Assembly: GCF_027580225.2 (NCBI RefSeq)
Contig: NC_073354.2
Span: 26,680,001-26,744,000, forward strand
Reading direction: 5' to 3'
DNA: 64,000 nt
Source of the DNA: Misgurnus anguillicaudatus
Taxonomy: Eukaryota > Chordata > Actinopteri > Cypriniformes > Cobitidae
This document shows positions 41,401 through 53,200 of this stretch, piece after piece (the first letter of the stretch is position 1; every line of letters starts with the position of its first letter). The translations under genes and the position numbers were made by a program. Under the pieces are notes generated by a model, which saw only the letters and a program-made list of their open reading frames with translations, made no database searches and had not been told where the DNA came from.

Positions 41401-44139
41401 GGGGCGGCGCCAGCATTATGCAAATATCTCATTGCCAAGTTCATTGGCGTTTTAGTAGTATTCGAAGCAGATTGGTCCCTCTAAGCGAGTTCCCAATTCG
41501 TCGGTCACGACGTGACGTCTCCGTTCCCTCCTTCAGGGAACAAGGGTTACATCCGTAACCGAGACGTTCTTCGGCTTGGATTTTGTGAAATAATTTTCTA
41601 AATAAACCCAACGTATAGTCCACTGTGACTTATACATGTTATTTCATCTTAATGATGCATTTTAGAATGATGCGGCTTATACTTATAGTCCGAAAAGTAC
41701 GGTAAAGTATATGGAGATGTAAAAATCACAATTTAAAACAAAAAAGAATAAAGACAGCTACAGATGTGCAGTTTTTATACATTCGTAGGAACTATCAAAA
41801 CAATAGCAAAGAATTGTCATATTCTGTTCAAATTTGCATCAACACTAAATCATATAGAACAAAATATAAGCAAATTGTTTCTAACTTTCTCTGGTATAAA
41901 ACAGTGCACTGGAAATCAATCCATGTACAGTATAAAGCAAGGCGTCTGCTAAATGCCTACATGTATTTAAATGTAGGTTTATTATTTGTGATTAGAGAAC
42001 AAGCAAACAGATGTGAAGCCAGATCTCACCTGTGCATGTGTTATTGATGCTGATTTTGAGATTTGGGGTTGTTGCATTAAATCCTTTCAAACACAAGCAA
42101 TTATAACCTCCATTTACATTTATGCAGATGGAGTTTGGACCACAAACAGATGGATACAGGTGACATTCATCCACATCCAGTGTTGGGTGTAACTAGTTAC
42201 AAAGTAACATGTTACTGTAATAATATTACTTTTTTCAGTAACTAGTAGTGTAAGGCATTACCCGTCTGAAAATGGTAATATTATCACAGTTTTCCCGAGC
42301 TAGTTACTTGAGTTACATTCGCCAGTAGCACCTTCATCACACAAGGCACACAACACAGAGAACAAAAGGGAAGGGGAGAAGGGCGTGAATGGAACAGTGA
42401 TTGGTCTAAGTTTGGCATGAGGTATCATTTACCATCACCGATTGGTCGACACCCGGTAGCCAGCAGCATAGAGCGGCACACTCAAAGACAGATTGGGAAA
42501 ATGGAAGCGTCAACAACGGCAAGCTCTTTTTCAGAGGAAGGTTCCCAGCAACAGAAAGCTAGTTTCGACGGGTGGAGATTCAGTCATAGTTTATTATGTT
42601 CAACGGAAGGAAAATAACTTGACGGTGAAGTGCACACTCTTTAATGTTTCTCCGAACGCTGTGCCCCGCGTCCGGTGTAGCAGACGATCCTGTTCCCCTC
42701 GGAATGTCTGTTCCCCTTGTCGCTTTTTGTACACCCAGCTGTTTTTTCTGAATATTTATTTTATAGTTTTAATTGTTGTAAGCTGTATTAGGTTGTAGAA
42801 ACTCTGTAAATATGCTATACCATACTAAAAAAATTAAATAAATAAAAAAACACGCAGATATTTAGGTACCTGCGCCTGCGCTGTCAGCAGAAACACTTTA
42901 TCGACTGGATGGGGGAACACAAATTCCGAGGGGAACAGGATCAGCTGCTACACCGGTAGAGGGTAAGAAGCCAGCAGTAAATTTTATGTTGTATTAAAAG
43001 GTGGTGTATTTACGGTGGGTTTTCTTGCTGTGGAGACCTTGATGAATGTAAGGTTATTCCACAGTCTCCCGGCGCTCATTTCATTGTTTGTTTGTATGTA
43101 AGCGGGGGTTGCGTGCAGGTTGTTTATCCCATCAATTTTGTATATCGTTTTTACTGTAATTAACGAAGGCTGTGTCTTTAGCTTGAGTGATATTAATGAT
43201 ATTTATTGAATTGATTGTGTATTTATTACTTTGCGGTGTTAAATTTATATATTTATATGTTTGGGTGTTGGATGAATTTGCTGTGCATTGCTGTGTATAG
43301 TGGGTGGGTAAATAATATGCACTAACATCATGGTATCCCCCTGCTAAGAATGCAGAATGCCTTGGAAGTCTTTATCAGGAAATAATTTATTGTGAACCGT
43401 CATTCTTTCATCAGCTGTCCATTTAAAAGTGTCCATCTAAAATGAATAGCAACCTGTTGTCATCCCTGTATTTTGAATTAGTAAAGTGTTGTCAAATTTA
43501 ATCTAATAAAAGTGTAACTTTTTATTGATTTGGGAGTTTTGTGTTTGGATATTTTCTTGGCCGTGGCTTGCCCAAATAAACATTCTTGTCCAGAAAAAAA
43601 ATTTACTAGTAATATAACTAGTAATATAACTAGTTACTTTCTCCAGGGAGTAATAAAGTAAAGTAAGGCATTACTATTTTTGAGAGTAATATGTAATACG
43701 TAATATATTACTTTTTTGAGTAACTAGCCCCAACACTGTCCACATCTGTAACAGGAATGACACAAACATTCAAAAACATTTCCTAACAGAAAACCCCTCT
43801 GAAACCTTAAATCAAATATTCAATAAATTACCAGCGAACATTGATAAATGATTTAAACACGTACCAGTGCATGGGTTATTGTTGTTGACAGATTCATTCA
43901 TCTTTGTAACATTATATCCACTCTAACAAGAGCAGGAGTAGTTCCCTTTCAGTCGGTCACTAATTGGGAATAGAGCATGGATACCCGAACCGAGCCCGAC
44001 GGGACCCGACGGTACCCGACGGGCCGGGCCGGGTTTGGACAGATATTTATAATTTATGTTCGGGTCGGGCTCGGTCTCGGTCACGTCAGCGGCTCGGCGC
44101 TGCATTGAACATTTGAAAATTTACATTTGAAATGTAATA

Positions 44140-44218
<79 letters not shown>

Positions 44219-47200
44219 TAATATAATATTTTTTTTACATTCATGTGTGCGTAAATTTGTTTATGTTGCCTGTGACATGTGCAACATGTGCGTGGCTGCG
44301 TGCATATTACAAATTCGGCTACATGTGGCTGGCAGCGCAACGATGGAAGACGTTAAAAAGAAGTTGGCCTCAGGAGATTATAAAACCACCGAAAATGAAG
44401 GAAAGTCTACTGTATGGAAGTATTTCTACATAGTTGTCAAGGCCGATAGCAATGAACCTCTTGGTTATGTTCAATGTAAGGGTTGCGGAGTTCACATGAA
44501 ATATGACAGCAAAAGGACCGGGAATTCCGCCCTGCAGCGTCATGTGGATAGAGTCTGTAAGTCACCTGGGTTACTGCAGCCGAGCATCACTGCCTTTGCT
44601 AGTACCTCAAGAAAAATTCCTCAGCAGGCCAAACAAAACTGACAGAAAAATGTGTTGAGTACTGCTGTAAAGATATAAGGCCATTTCGTTCGATTGAAGG
44701 AGGGGGTTTCATTGAGCTGGCTCAGCAGCTTATTAACCTCGGTGCTACATATGGTTCAGTGGCAGCGCAGGATGTACTGCCTGATCCCACTACTGTGTCA
44801 AAACGGTGCCGTGAGCTGACAATAGAGAAACGCACAAAGCTCGTCGAGCAGCTAAATTACACTTTGACTGAGGTGAATTAAATCGGAATGACAACGGATA
44901 TCTGGACGGAGGACTACCACAAATTAAGCTACTTGACCATCACTTGCCATTTCGTGACACAATCATTTAAAATGATAAGCACCGTATTGACAACAGTCGC
45001 ATTCCCACCAGAAGAGGCTAAGACAGGAGAGAATATTAGGAGAGAAATCATCAGACTTCTAACGGAGTATGATCTGGATATGAGTCTGCTAAATAAAGTG
45101 GTGTGGGTGACAGACGAAGGCTCAAACATCATCAGTGCCCTCAGACCATATCGAAGACTTGACTGCCAAGATCACGTCTATAATACAGTGATGCGACACG
45201 CACTGGACCCCACACTACTGGCCCAAGATGCTCCAACTGTTGCAGACTAGTGTTAATTTCGTCAGACGGGACGAGACGAAATATGTTCATCAACGACCTT
45301 TTTTTCCATGACTAAGACGAAACGATGACGAGACTGCGCCAATATTCAAAAACGCTGACTAAGACTAAATTAACATGCATTTTTGTTGACGAAAAAAGAC
45401 GAGACTAAAATGTTTTGCATAAAATAAAAACTAAGATAAAATCTCTCTTAATTTTCGTCTACAATCGTCTCTACTACATTTTATGCAATGAGGTCATATT
45501 TAAATGTGAATTCATTCATAAAAAGACTGCGTGCTCTTATTATGAAACTGCGTGTCTGTCATAACTCACTCCAGACAAGCTCGCGCTGTTGAAATCTCCA
45601 TGCTAAGCGTTCACAGTATAACATCCATTTGCAGTTTTAGTCCATAAACATATTCCATATGAGAAATATTGATATTTCTCTGTTGTTTCCATCGGATTTT
45701 GTATCAAATAATCTTCATATGGTTTTTCAACAATTGCACGGACACGCAGCGCGATTCTAATATGGAAAAGGCATACGCGATCAGGTCAGTAAGAGTATTA
45801 TGAGCTCACACACATTATGATTAATATTTCACAAACAGCTAAAAAGTTTAGTGTTATGCAGCATTGTGTTGATGTTTTTGTGTCGTATTCTCGTGCACCT
45901 GTTGTCTTCAGTAACTTAGACGGCTTGTCTTTCTGATCCACATTCGCTATTTACCAACATTGTTGCTGTACCTAACATTATTCAAGTATTCTGAATGTAC
46001 AGTATATTGTGAGGACAAAAGCTTATTATTAGTAACTGATCGCTGTCTGGGTGCTTTCCTATCGCCCATCACTGAATGAATGGTGACGCAATTTACATGC
46101 GATAGAGATACGTCACCGCCATTAACAAAGTTTCACTCAACAAAAATCATTCAACAATTGTATTTTGTCAGGTGGTTATGACATTTAACCAATATTTGAG
46201 ATGTGTGTAACACTATTTGACTGAAATGGTTATCAGAAATAATCTCAGAAATAATTTATTTTTAAAAAGACAAAAATGTTTTAACTAAAACTTAATTTAT
46301 AAATAAGATAAATTAAATAAGTCTTTTTTTGACTAAAATTAGACTGAAATAACAAGAATTTTAGTTGACTAAAACTAAACTAAAATGACGAGACTTTTAG
46401 TCGACTAAAACTTGACTAAGATACCTTGAGTTGTCTTTTGACTAAAACTAGACTAAAATGATGAGACTTTTAGTCGACTAAAACTTGACTAACAAAAAAA
46501 GATATGCACAAGACTAAGACTAAGACTAAATTAAAAATAGGTGACAAAATTAACACTATTGCAGACACTCTGCAAGCTACCAAGGCACTGGAAAAATATG
46601 TAAAAAAATCGGGCATGGCAGCTTTGCTGTCTAAAACATTCATTCAAATGGCAGACACGAGGTTTAGCACGGTATATCTGACCTTGAATTCTGTCCGCTC
46701 GGTTTATCAAGAACTGCGCGAAAAACTAAATGAACGCGCAGAGGGCTGGCGGATAGATGCCATATCTCCAGATGTCCTTGACTTTCTTATCGAGTTCCTG
46801 CAACCATTTTATGATGCCCAGCGTGAACTTGAAGGGGACCAGTACCCAACCATAAACCTGGTGTTTCTGTGGTTTGAGCGACTGAAGCGTCACTGCAACA
46901 AAAAAACGACTGACAGCCCCTATCAAGCCATCATACGCGAGCGGCATCTCAGTTGGATTTTGCGTAAAGTGGAGATCCAAGAATTCCAAAAAATTGCAAC
47001 TTTCCTTTGGCCTAAATATAGTCAGCTCCGAATGTTGTCCTCCTCAGAGAGAGACAAACTTCACCAGGAGGTTCGGAGACAGCTCAGTGACCTCCGCAGT
47101 GAGGAGACCGCCACTGAAGGACCCACGCCCAAGAAAGCTGCCGTTGACTTTGAGGAGTGGGAAAATGTACCTGTGTCAGATGCCACGGATGAAGTCGAGA

Positions 47201-50200
47201 TGTACTCAACTCAAAATCATACAATGCAGGACGACAGAGATGTTTTGGGCTGGTGGCGCGATCATCAACCCAACTACCCGAAGCTTAGTGTCCTTGCCCG
47301 AGGCATCTTTACTATTCCAGCCAGCAGCAGTAGCAGTGAGTGCAACTTCAGTGCTGCTGGCAGGACCATCGAGCAGAGGAGGACAGCCTTGAAGCCATCC
47401 ACTGTTGATGCAATCCTTTTTCTGCACAAGAACCTGGATTAGCTAGCCTGGGTGCCAGCCGATCTTAGCCCCGCCCACAAGAATTTGAGAACGGGAAGAT
47501 CGGTCTGGAGTTTTTCCGTTGAGGAGCTGCTATGCTAGGACTAGAGCTGGGCGAACCAATCAAATTGTCAGGGCGGGCTTTATACGATGATGGACAGATA
47601 ATCAACAGTAACGTAATGAACCACGTCACCAAAGAGCGCGTGTGTTGAATGGCTGCTGCTGTAGAGTTCAGATGTGTGGATTCTGACATTGAGTCTGTTC
47701 TAAAAGATATCGACAGAGCATTGATTTTAAAAGAGGAACAGAGAAACGCGAGCAAGGCATTTGTTGATGTTTTTGCCGTCCTTTCTATTCGGCAAAAGTT
47801 GGTCGCAACTGAAATGGGTAACGTTATCACGGCAATGCAACTCAGCGTGCACGACGAGGTGGATATAATTAGCGGTCGTTGCCAGCTTCTTTTCGGAAGC
47901 CCGGACTCGTGGTTGCTGAATAAGTGGAGGGACATGCTAGGCTCCAATATTTTCAAGCAAACGTAATGGGTATCGTCGTGGATGAAGTTCACCTAACGTA
48001 CAAACGGTAAGAGATAGTCTTACTCTATGACTTAGTAAATACTTCATGTTGTGATATAAACGAAATGTTGTAAACATAATAGGTGTTGATGTACATTCGC
48101 TAACTCAGTATAATCACAATGTTAGTGTCATTGTAGCGAAATACTTCGGTCAGGCTGCAAAGACGTAATTTCAAAATATACTCACACACACACTCCGTTG
48201 CTCTGATTGGTCGTAGGTCTATCCAATTGAGTGCAGAGGCATTTTTCGGTTGAGACACGCCTCATAATTATAGCTCAATGGAGCGGTATCAGACTCAAAT
48301 TCTGACTAGAATTGAGTATGACAACGTCAGGCTATGGATTAGCCTAAACATTTAAAAAATGATTTATTCAATTTACTCATTTTTAAGGTAAGCAATCAAT
48401 TTATTTAAGCTAAATTTAAACAAAAGTTTTTTAAATGTTTTTTTCTTTTTTTGTTTAAATGTAGCTTAAATAAATTGATCAAGTAAATTGAATGTATCAT
48501 TCGTTTCAGTGATAGATTATGTTATAGATACCATGTTGCAGTTTTATAAGCCACACAGTTTTTGAGAAAAATTTGTATTTTTATTTCAATAAGCTGCATT
48601 TGTGTTACGTTAATATTTTGTTCTGTTAGCTTGGGCCATTTCAGGTAGACCTACCTTTGTTTATTTAATTTCAATTGACTATTTGTTTTGGCATCTTGTG
48701 CGCGCCTGTGTTCATGTGCGCTTTGTTGGCCGTGTGCTTTGTTGGCCGTGTGCGGCGCATTCTGAGCTGATGCGCACATCTGTATTTCCGAATGCCTTCC
48801 AGTTAATTAATAAAAGCGGGCTTTCTACACAAACAAATGTACATGTGTCATTTGTATGAAAAGAAATGATATTTTTAACGGTGTCGGACTCGGGTCGGGC
48901 TCGGACATAAATATCTTAATGCACTTCGGGCTCAAGTCGGGTTCGGGTACTCGGACAGAAAAATGCGGCCCGATCCGCACTCTAATTGGGAACTCGCTTA
49001 GAGAGACCAATCTGCTTCGTACTCTACTAAAACGCCAATGAACTTGGCATTGAGATATTTGCATAATGCTGGCGCCGCCCCGCCAGGTGCGTATATAAGG
49101 CACAGGTGCAAATATGGAAAAGCTTTTTCGCTTCGAAAGCCGGCATTATCTGCTACTGAGAAGCTACTCTCTGCTCTTCTGGGAAAGGTTGCTGAAGTTG
49201 ATTGACAAGCAGTACTAACACAGCGGACGCTCGCAGTATTCCACTGCTCTGCATATTTTTTGTTTTGGACCCCATCTCGGCAGCGCAGGGAAACCGGTCG
49301 TCAGCAGCTCGCCCCGCCCGCTTAGCCGCTTCCCGTGAAAATCGGAAGTTTGTGGCCAGAGACGGGCAACCCGGAGTGGCAAAGGATCACTCTTCAGGAG
49401 ACGGTGATTCGCTCCTTTCCCCGGTAGAGGGTGGGTGGAAAATCCTTGGTTTGCATCTGTTCCACCGGCTGTCCAGCCGGTACCCACTTAACCACACATA
49501 AGAGTGCATTCCTCTTTCCTCTCCAGGTCTCCGGAGGATCGAGAGAGCCGTGAGCGGGCACACCAGCTCACCCTACCTCTCCTCTATCGCCAGCGGGTGT
49601 TTTTCCGGAGTCTGCACTCTCCGCGCAGGAGACCAGACGACCGTCACCCTCAGCGTGCTCAGGTCAGTGTCACACACACACATACTGTAGATGTTTATGC
49701 TGTCACAGCAGACGCACCGGCAGTCCTACCTGTCTCGCTTCGCTGCCCCACCGCGGGTACTTCGGTAGTGTCGTTAATTCTCCTCGTACGGCCCCTGGAT
49801 GCTTCGCTTCAGTTCCCAGCCTGTCTCGTTGGGTTTTACGCACTATCCACCTCGGTTACGAAATACAATTACCGGCACTCCCCCAAATTCTCGGGCATTC
49901 GTTTCATTATAGTGAAAGCGTCCGATGCACATGTACTGCGTGCAAAAGTCGATCTCCTGCTGCCGAAGGACATTTCGAGCCGGTCCCTCTTACCAAGAAT
50001 GATGATAGGGTTTTTCCAGTCTTTATCTCATAGTACCCAAAATATGCGGTGGGTTACGACCGATTTATTTACGCACCGGCTCTACAAATGTGATCCTTTA
50101 GGATGATACGCCGAGGCTCGTATTTCAATATTCAGATCGGTTTGCAGCCTTAGACCTGTAGACGTGTACTTCATGTGTCCATCTCCCCTCGCCTTAGACC

Positions 50201-53200
50201 GTTTTTCGCTCTGCGTTCGTGGGGTGGGCATATTAATACTAAGTACACCATTTGATCTGTCTCTCTCTCCCCGTGTCTCCATGAAAGTGCTAGTCATGGC
50301 ATTAAAATCTCCGTGAGAGAGAGCGTTGTTCGCATTCTGCTTATATTTACATCAACTTATAATAGCTCGTTCTTGGCAGACGTGCGCGAACACAGAGATT
50401 TAATGCTTCGGCATCTTGCTCGTTTAAGTCATCAGGTCATCTGGGAAGAGAGCAACTTTGCCCCGTGCAGAGGATCCTTTAATCAGTATGGAAATAGACT
50501 CGATCGATTTATTGGTGTGTTTTATAAGAGTGCACACCCAGTCTATTCTGACTTGCCTCGGTTTAGTTCGAGGGAAGAACGCGGTCCCTCTGAAACAATT
50601 TCAGAAGCTCCTGGCATATGGCAGCAGCTGCGGCTGTGACGCTGCTCGAGCTGCTTCATATGAGACCGCTTCAGCATTGGTTTTACGATCGAGTCTCGAG
50701 GAGAGCGTGGCGCAACGGCATACACCGTGTAACCATTACACCTGCGTGCAATTTCTATTTTACCCCGTGGTCAGACCCAGCATTTCTGATAGCAAGATAT
50801 GCCCCTGAGTCGGGTCTCCTGGCATTCTGTAGCACATGCGTTGCCCCCAGCACGGGATGAGCAGCCACGTATGACGGGCTTGCAGTTTCAGGGGTGTGCA
50901 TAGCACCCCAACTGCCACGAGCGGTGCGCTGTATATCTGGGACTTGTACGCTCCGCTATGGAGATGCGAGGGAAGGATGTAATAGCCGACACCGACAACA
51001 TTGCGACTGTTGCGTTATTTACCGTTAAGGCGGTTTTTGCGCTCTCGTCACCTGTCACATCTCGCTCGTCATCTCCTCCTTTGGAGTCAGGAGCATCTGA
51101 GGTCCCTTCATGCCATTTACATCCCGGGATCGCTCAATACAGCGGCATACGCGCTTCCAGAGCTGCGCGCCCCGGCGAATGGCGACTCCACCCCCAGACG
51201 GTCCAGCTAATTTGGAAGAAGTTTGGTCGTGCGCAGAGATCTATTTGCGTCACCGGACGATACCCACTGTCGCCTGTTTTATTCACTAACCGAGGGCAGC
51301 CTCGGCGTGGATGCGTTGGCACACAGCTGGCCGCGGGAGACGCGCAAATACGCGTTCACTCCAGTGAGCTTAATCACACAGACACAGAAGAGCAGAGGAT
51401 GTCTCATTGGATAGTTGTTATTATCGCCCTTGCTTATAATCTGCAGGGCATTCCTTGTCCATTTAATTTGAGAGCTCACTCTACTAGAAGTGTTGCCTCA
51501 TCTTGGGCACTCGCTCGTGGTTCCTCGCTAACAGACATCTGCAGAGCTGCTGGTTGGGCGACACCTAATACGTTCTTTAGATTTTACAGTGTTCGCGTCG
51601 AGCCTGTCTCCAGTCTCGCAGGTCGGCTTGCAGCCTCCGACTGCTGCTCCAAACTGAGCTCATTATGGAAGGCCATCAAGGCAAAAACGCGTAATAATTT
51701 GTTTTGCTTTCCTCCGCTGCCTTGGCAGCCTGATGTTGCGGAGCATCCGCTGCCAGCCTCTCACTAGCTGCATCCTCGCGAACCTGTGTTTGGCTCGGGC
51801 ATCCACATTGCGTCCCACCGAGTTCCTTTGTGAGTATTTTTCCGTGGGGTTAATCCTACTAGCCCACGTTTCCCTCAGCAGAGCACTGCTTTGCTTACAC
51901 AGCCACGGCTGTCATTTATACCTCAACTACGGTTGACTTTCGCCCACCAATAGCCCTTAACATGGCGGTGGCTTCCGCAGCGTCCCTATACCGCTCAGAT
52001 AGGGCGCTTCCCAGTCGCTGGCACTACTGTGGGGTTAAAGGAACATCTAGTGCTTGGCCTTCTGCATTAAAATCTAATTCTCTTTATCCTTAAGTGGAAC
52101 CGGAGGGCTTTACGCAGACACTGGAAGAGGTCAGCCCTCAGTGGCGTTTTGGTAGGGATTCCCAATTCGTCGGTCACGACGTGACGTCGTAGTGACCGAC
52201 TGAAACAGTCCCGTCCCGTCGCCACAGGGCTGCTCCCTGCTGTTTATCGGCCGGTCACACTTTCCGGCTTTCTCAGCGAAATGAAGCTAATTTCCATATT
52301 TGCACCTGTGGCTTATATACGCACCTGGCGGGGCAGCGGCAGCATTATGCAAATATCTCAATGCCAAGTTTATTGGCGTTTTAGTAGAGTACGAAGCAGA
52401 TTGGTCTCTCTAAGTGAGTTCCCAATTCGTCGGTCACGACGTGACGTCTCCGTTCCCTTCCTTCATGGAACGTGGGTTACATATGTAACCGAGACGTTTC
52501 CACTGTTATTGTAACAATATGCATTTGGCCCACAAACCAAAGACGAGTTAAGACATCCAATGCTAACTGAAAGCAATGAAAAGAAACTTCACAATCAATA
52601 CAACTAAAGAGTTTAAATGTGTTTCTGCAAGATGTATTCCCTTGTGGAGGACACAAGCATTTCACTTCATTTTTGTTCAGCCAACCCAAAGATTTGGCTT
52701 AAATCTTTGTATTTGATATATAATGAAACATAACTGACTATTTGTGTTTGTACACTGTAAAAAGTAAAAAAAAATTAATGCTTCAGTGAAAAAGTTTGCT
52801 TAAGTTGAATTTTTTTTTACCTTAAGTTTTTCACTTAAGTGAGAAATGGTAAGTTTATAAAACAACGTTTTTATGTATTCCACTTAAAGTAGGCTAAGTT
52901 ATATTAAACAACAGGTCTTTCTGGTTCTTGAATCTGATTGGCTAAGAGGCGTGCAATATTCTACTGATAACGGCACAGTAACCGCTTCACCTTTCGTATT
53001 ATTTCGCCACCTAGTGAATGGAGGTCCTCTAAACAGGCTCATCATTTTTTTTCTGGAGCTATATCTCTTATCAGAACGCGAAAACACCGTGGAACTGCAG
53101 GTAAGCACCGCAGCTTTTAAATGTGGACATTTATTTTATCGTGACGTGACTATTAAAACATGTTATGAGATATCGCCACTGGTATATTTATAAGCAGCAT

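Larger units (their letters stand above)
35285..41568 (+). mobile_element. Near-complete DIRS retrotransposon
   Basis: Tyrosine-recombinase retrotransposon of about 6.3 kb in intron 5. Inverted end regions (35310-35500 and the complement of 41330-41520) share TGACCGACGAATTGGGAACT, CTGGCGCCGCCCCGCCAGG and more. A palindromic internal complementary region centred near 41090 carries joined complements of both ends, the hallmark of DIRS circular replication. There is no target duplication. Coding order is gag-like, reverse transcriptase, RNase H, tyrosine recombinase. I see three disabling changes in the coding part. The left end is uncertain by about 25 bp because its outer sequence diverges from what the internal region predicts. 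Confidence 0.9.
43971..48984 (+). mobile_element. hAT transposon inside the DIRS copy, TSD ATTGGGAA
   Basis: Ends TAGAGCATGGATACCCG and, at the right, the complement of TAGAGTGCGGATCGGGC, with CGGGTCGGGCTCGG-type sub-terminal repeats at both sides. ATTGGGAA is duplicated at 43963-43970 and 48985-48992. It carries a broken transposase gene and at least two later insertions (45248-46558, 47444-48334), plus a foldback F1 copy at about 48360-48512. An (AT)n run lies at 44143-44218. Confidence 0.9.
43941..52498 (+). mobile_element. Decayed DIRS copy inside receptor exon 4, hosting a hAT
   Basis: Left end GTTCCCTTTCAGTCGGTCAC is what the internal region of the better copy predicts. Right end is ...TAACCGAGAC, followed by GTT. 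The hAT 43971-48984 lies 30 bp inside the left end. Remaining body 48993-52495 aligns in order with the better copy: end repeat, part of gag (49260-49500), mutated reverse transcriptase (49500-50640), RNase H (50640-51390), then a deletion to the recombinase C-terminus ([14 protein letters not shown]; 51395-51650), internal complementary remnant (52090-52220) and right end. Most of gag and the front of the recombinase are missing. Confidence 0.9.
43865..52566 (-). pseudogene. Receptor exon 4: EGF-like exon split by a DIRS element, plus an in-frame stop
   Basis: The two halves, 52496-52566 and 43865-43940, rejoin to exactly 147 nt and one six-cysteine EGF-like domain (spacing [14 protein letters not shown]...-YSC-SC-...-NPC). 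The acceptor is TTGCTTTCAG and the donor GTACGT. The DIRS copy at 43941-52498 interrupts it, with GTT at both junctions. In addition the codon after the fifth cysteine is TAG on the minus strand (43925-43927), so the exon could not be translated even without the insertion. Phase is 1-1, like exon 5. These are established features of EGF exons; loss of function of this exon is inferred. Confidence 0.75.

Noticed and set aside
44127..44342. N-terminal extension of the BED-finger frame rich in Ile-Tyr
   Set aside because: It translates the (AT)n run; the sensible start is ATG at 44343.
52620..52690. EGF-like [12 protein letters not shown] on the minus strand
   Set aside because: No acceptor/donor or phase agreement with exons 3 and 4; kept only as a weak note.
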